DNA of 64,000 nucleotides, from the NCBI GenBank assembly GCA_903887485.1, contig CAISPV010000016.1, positions 1 to 64,000 on the forward strand, in the 5' to 3' direction. Positions 62,629 through 64,000 of this stretch are shown here, one piece after another. The stretch comes from an uncultured Desulfobulbaceae bacterium. Lineage in GTDB: Bacteria > Desulfobacterota > Desulfobulbia > Desulfobulbales > Desulfocapsaceae. Below the pieces are notes generated by a model. The model had not been told where the DNA came from. It saw nothing but the letters and a program-made list of their open reading frames with translations, and did no database searches. How positions within the stretch are numbered: the first letter of the stretch is position 1; each line of letters begins with the position of its first letter. The translations under genes and the position numbers were made by a program.

Positions 62629-63585
62629 ATGCCAGGATATAGTTTCAGAATACGATTTCATCGTTCTCCTACAGATTCTATAAATATTGATTCAGCAAAA
62701 TGGGAGTGGCCAATACCGAAAACAGGACTATTTCTTGTTTTAAGTTCACATAAACCAGAACAGACAATTAAACAATCATCCACGTTGGTGATTAAAAGTG
62801 AGGGGTGGTCCACAAAGAGAGAGGCCGAAAGTGCAGCTGATAAATATTTAAATGCCTTAATGATAGCACTTGCAAAGCTAAGGATTGGAGCTGATTTTGG
62901 CAACCGTGGCCCAAAATCAATATTTACCAATGCAGGGCTTGATTGGCTGAGCGGAAATTCTGGTACACGTATACTGAATGACTCGCATGGTCTTATGTTA
63001 TATGAATCGAATCCTCAACCTAAATTCGCATCAATGCACATGAGTGCTGAGCGTGGGGTTCCGAAAGAGCACTTCGAAAAAGCCTTTAATCATGCAATAA
63101 ACTGTTCAAGAAATTTAACGGAAAGAGAAAAAATATCTATTGAACTATACAATGCCTCATTTTTTCAAAAAATAATTGATACTCGCTTCCTGCTACTCGT
63201 AATGGCTATAGAGGCGTTATTGAAACCTTCAGAGCGAAGCCAAGTAGCTAAAGAGCATGTAACTATTTTAATTTCAGAAACTGAAAATAATACATATCTC
63301 TCTCCTGACGAAAAAAAATCATTTATTGGCTCGCTTAAATGGCTCTACAATGAATCTATCAATCAAGCTGGGAGGAAACTATCGAGAAGAATCATTGGTG
63401 AAAAAAAATATGCAGACAAAAGTCCCGAGGCATTTTTCTCACATTGTTATAGTATCCGAAGCAGGTTAGTTCATGGGGCGAGTCCACTGCCAACGCAGGA
63501 AATTATTGGTAACGTTGTCGGACAATTAGAAATTTTTGTTTCTGATATCTTGTCTGGAGATTTCCAAAATATAGACTTAACATAA
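62629..63585 (+). CDS. Apea/HEPN-type domain protein
   Basis: Start taken at ATG 62629 (MPGYSFRIRFH); 318 residues, no signal peptide. The C-terminal ~150 residues are helical. They contain YNASFFQKIIDTRFLLLVMAIEAL and YSIRSRLVHG, a pattern of Apea-like HEPN domains; R277-x4-H282 has the RxxxxH spacing of HEPN ribonucleases. The N-terminal part is not recognised. HEPN proteins of this type occur in phage defence and toxin systems, but a single gene without a visible partner cannot be assigned. AT-rich, next to gene remnants, so likely mobile. Confidence 0.65.
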   Translation: MPGYSFRIRFHRSPTDSINIDSAKWEWPIPKTGLFLVLSSHKPEQTIKQSSTLVIKSEGWSTKREAESAADKYLNALMIALAKLRIGADFGNRGPKSIFTNAGLDWLSGNSGTRILNDSHGLMLYESNPQPKFASMHMSAERGVPKEHFEKAFNHAINCSRNLTEREKISIELYNASFFQKIIDTRFLLLVMAIEALLKPSERSQVAKEHVTILISETENNTYLSPDEKKSFIGSLKWLYNESINQAGRKLSRRIIGEKKYADKSPEAFFSHCYSIRSRLVHGASPLPTQEIIGNVVGQLEIFVSDILSGDFQNIDLT

Positions 63586-63731
63586 ATAATGCTAACTACT
63601 AACGGATAGGGTCAGGCTTCCAAGCTGGCAAGTTAAGGCCCCCACCCCCCGAAGTGAGCAAAACACCCCTTTTCCCTTGACCCCTTTTGTTTCCTCTCAG
63701 CTTTTCTCTCCTCTATTTCCTGCCTCCATTG

Positions 63732-63760
63732 TTGACAAGCTGCATCCCGCGGGATACAGT
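63732..63760 (+). promoter_or_regulatory. Promoter with embedded palindromic operator for the toxin gene
   Basis: TTGACA (63732-63737), 17-bp spacer, TACAGT (63755-63760). The perfect 12-bp palindrome ATCCCGCGGGAT (63744-63755) sits in the spacer, as expected for the operator of a self-repressing toxin-antitoxin operon. The predicted start of transcription falls at or next to the ATG at 63767, so the message may be leaderless. Confidence 0.55.
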
Positions 63761-63766
63761 GATGGT

Positions 63767-64000
63767 ATGAAATATGAATTGCACAGCACTCCTGATTTCA
63801 ATAAATGGCTTAACCGGCTGAAAGACGCAACAGTCCGGCAAAAGGTTCTTGCCCGCCTCGCTCGTGTTGAAAATGGCAACTTTGGCGATTACAAACAGCT
63901 TGCCGCCGACCTGTTTGAGTTACGGTTTTTCTTTGGCGGCGGTCTGCGCATTTATTACACCATAAGGGGCGGCCTGGTCGTTTTGTTACTTGTTGGTGGT
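63767..64000 (+). CDS. RelE/ParE-superfamily toxin, HigB/Gp49-like (partial, runs off the window)
   Basis: 78 codons are visible: MKYELHSTPDFNKWLNRLKD, VRQKVLARLARVENGNFGD, ELRFFFGGGLRIYYTIRGG. This matches the addiction-module-killer branch of RelE-like mRNA interferases (usual length ~95-115), so about 20-35 residues and the expected downstream antitoxin lie beyond position 64000. The promoter carries a palindrome in its spacer. In HigBA-type systems the toxin gene comes first, consistent with this order. Confidence 0.85.
   Translation, partial: MKYELHSTPDFNKWLNRLKDATVRQKVLARLARVENGNFGDYKQLAADLFELRFFFGGGLRIYYTIRGGLVVLLLVGG

Overview
The window looks like a chromosomal segment of a Gram-negative, strictly anaerobic or facultative member of the Desulfobacterota (Deltaproteobacteria), most likely a Desulfobulbales-type sulfur-cycle bacterium. 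This is inferred, not shown. The basis is a single-chain pyruvate:ferredoxin oxidoreductase, meso-DAP type MurE, NosL-like and Cus-type copper genes, a CoA-disulfide-reductase/rhodanese flavoprotein, and an apparent selenoprotein. No rRNA, tRNA, CRISPR array or intact transposase was seen.

Layout. (1) 0.1-4.8 kb: housekeeping genes rlmE, yebC-type, ruvC, ruvA, ruvB, panB. (2) 4.9-14.1 kb: a copper/metal block. A CusB-like adaptor and CusA-like RND pump are followed by two NosL-like proteins, a small membrane protein, a MacB/LolE-type ABC permease plus ATPase, and a cysteine-bearing polytopic membrane protein. There is no nosZ. (3) 14.4-22.6 kb: secreted proteins. These are a 908-residue repeat protein, two small exported proteins, an FKBP prolyl isomerase, and a 1197-residue multicopper oxidase fused to FG-GAP repeats. 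(4) 23.1-39.9 kb: the dcw division and cell-wall cluster (mraZ, rsmH, ftsL, ftsI-like, a murE-murF fusion, mraY, murD, murG, murC, murB, ftsQ, ftsA, ftsZ). It is preceded by a good sigma70 promoter and an MraZ-box array with 10-bp period. It is abnormal in two linked ways: ftsW is missing between murD and murG, and the ftsI-position protein has lost its active-site serine and the other penicillin-binding motifs. (5) 39.9-55.4 kb: radical SAM protein, a frameshifted histidine kinase, a CoADR/rhodanese flavoprotein, a PHP phosphoesterase, a YkgJ-type cysteine-cluster protein, PFOR, a CBS-domain protein, a PabB-PabC fusion and ArgJ. (6) 55.7-56.2 kb: a thioredoxin-fold peroxiredoxin-like gene in which an in-frame TGA sits where the first redox cysteine is expected. 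A hairpin follows directly, so it is very probably a selenoprotein with a UxxC motif. (7) 56.3-60.0 kb: a two-gene heterodimeric ABC exporter. (8) 60.2-64.0 kb: an AT-rich accessory end with LprI-like and DUF1566 exported proteins, gene remnants, an Apea/HEPN-type protein and the start of a RelE/HigB-like toxin.

Best leads: the unannotatable-by-default selenoprotein at 55698-56240, and the dcw cluster with a pseudo-transpeptidase FtsI and no FtsW, which implies that septal peptidoglycan synthesis in this organism uses enzymes encoded elsewhere.
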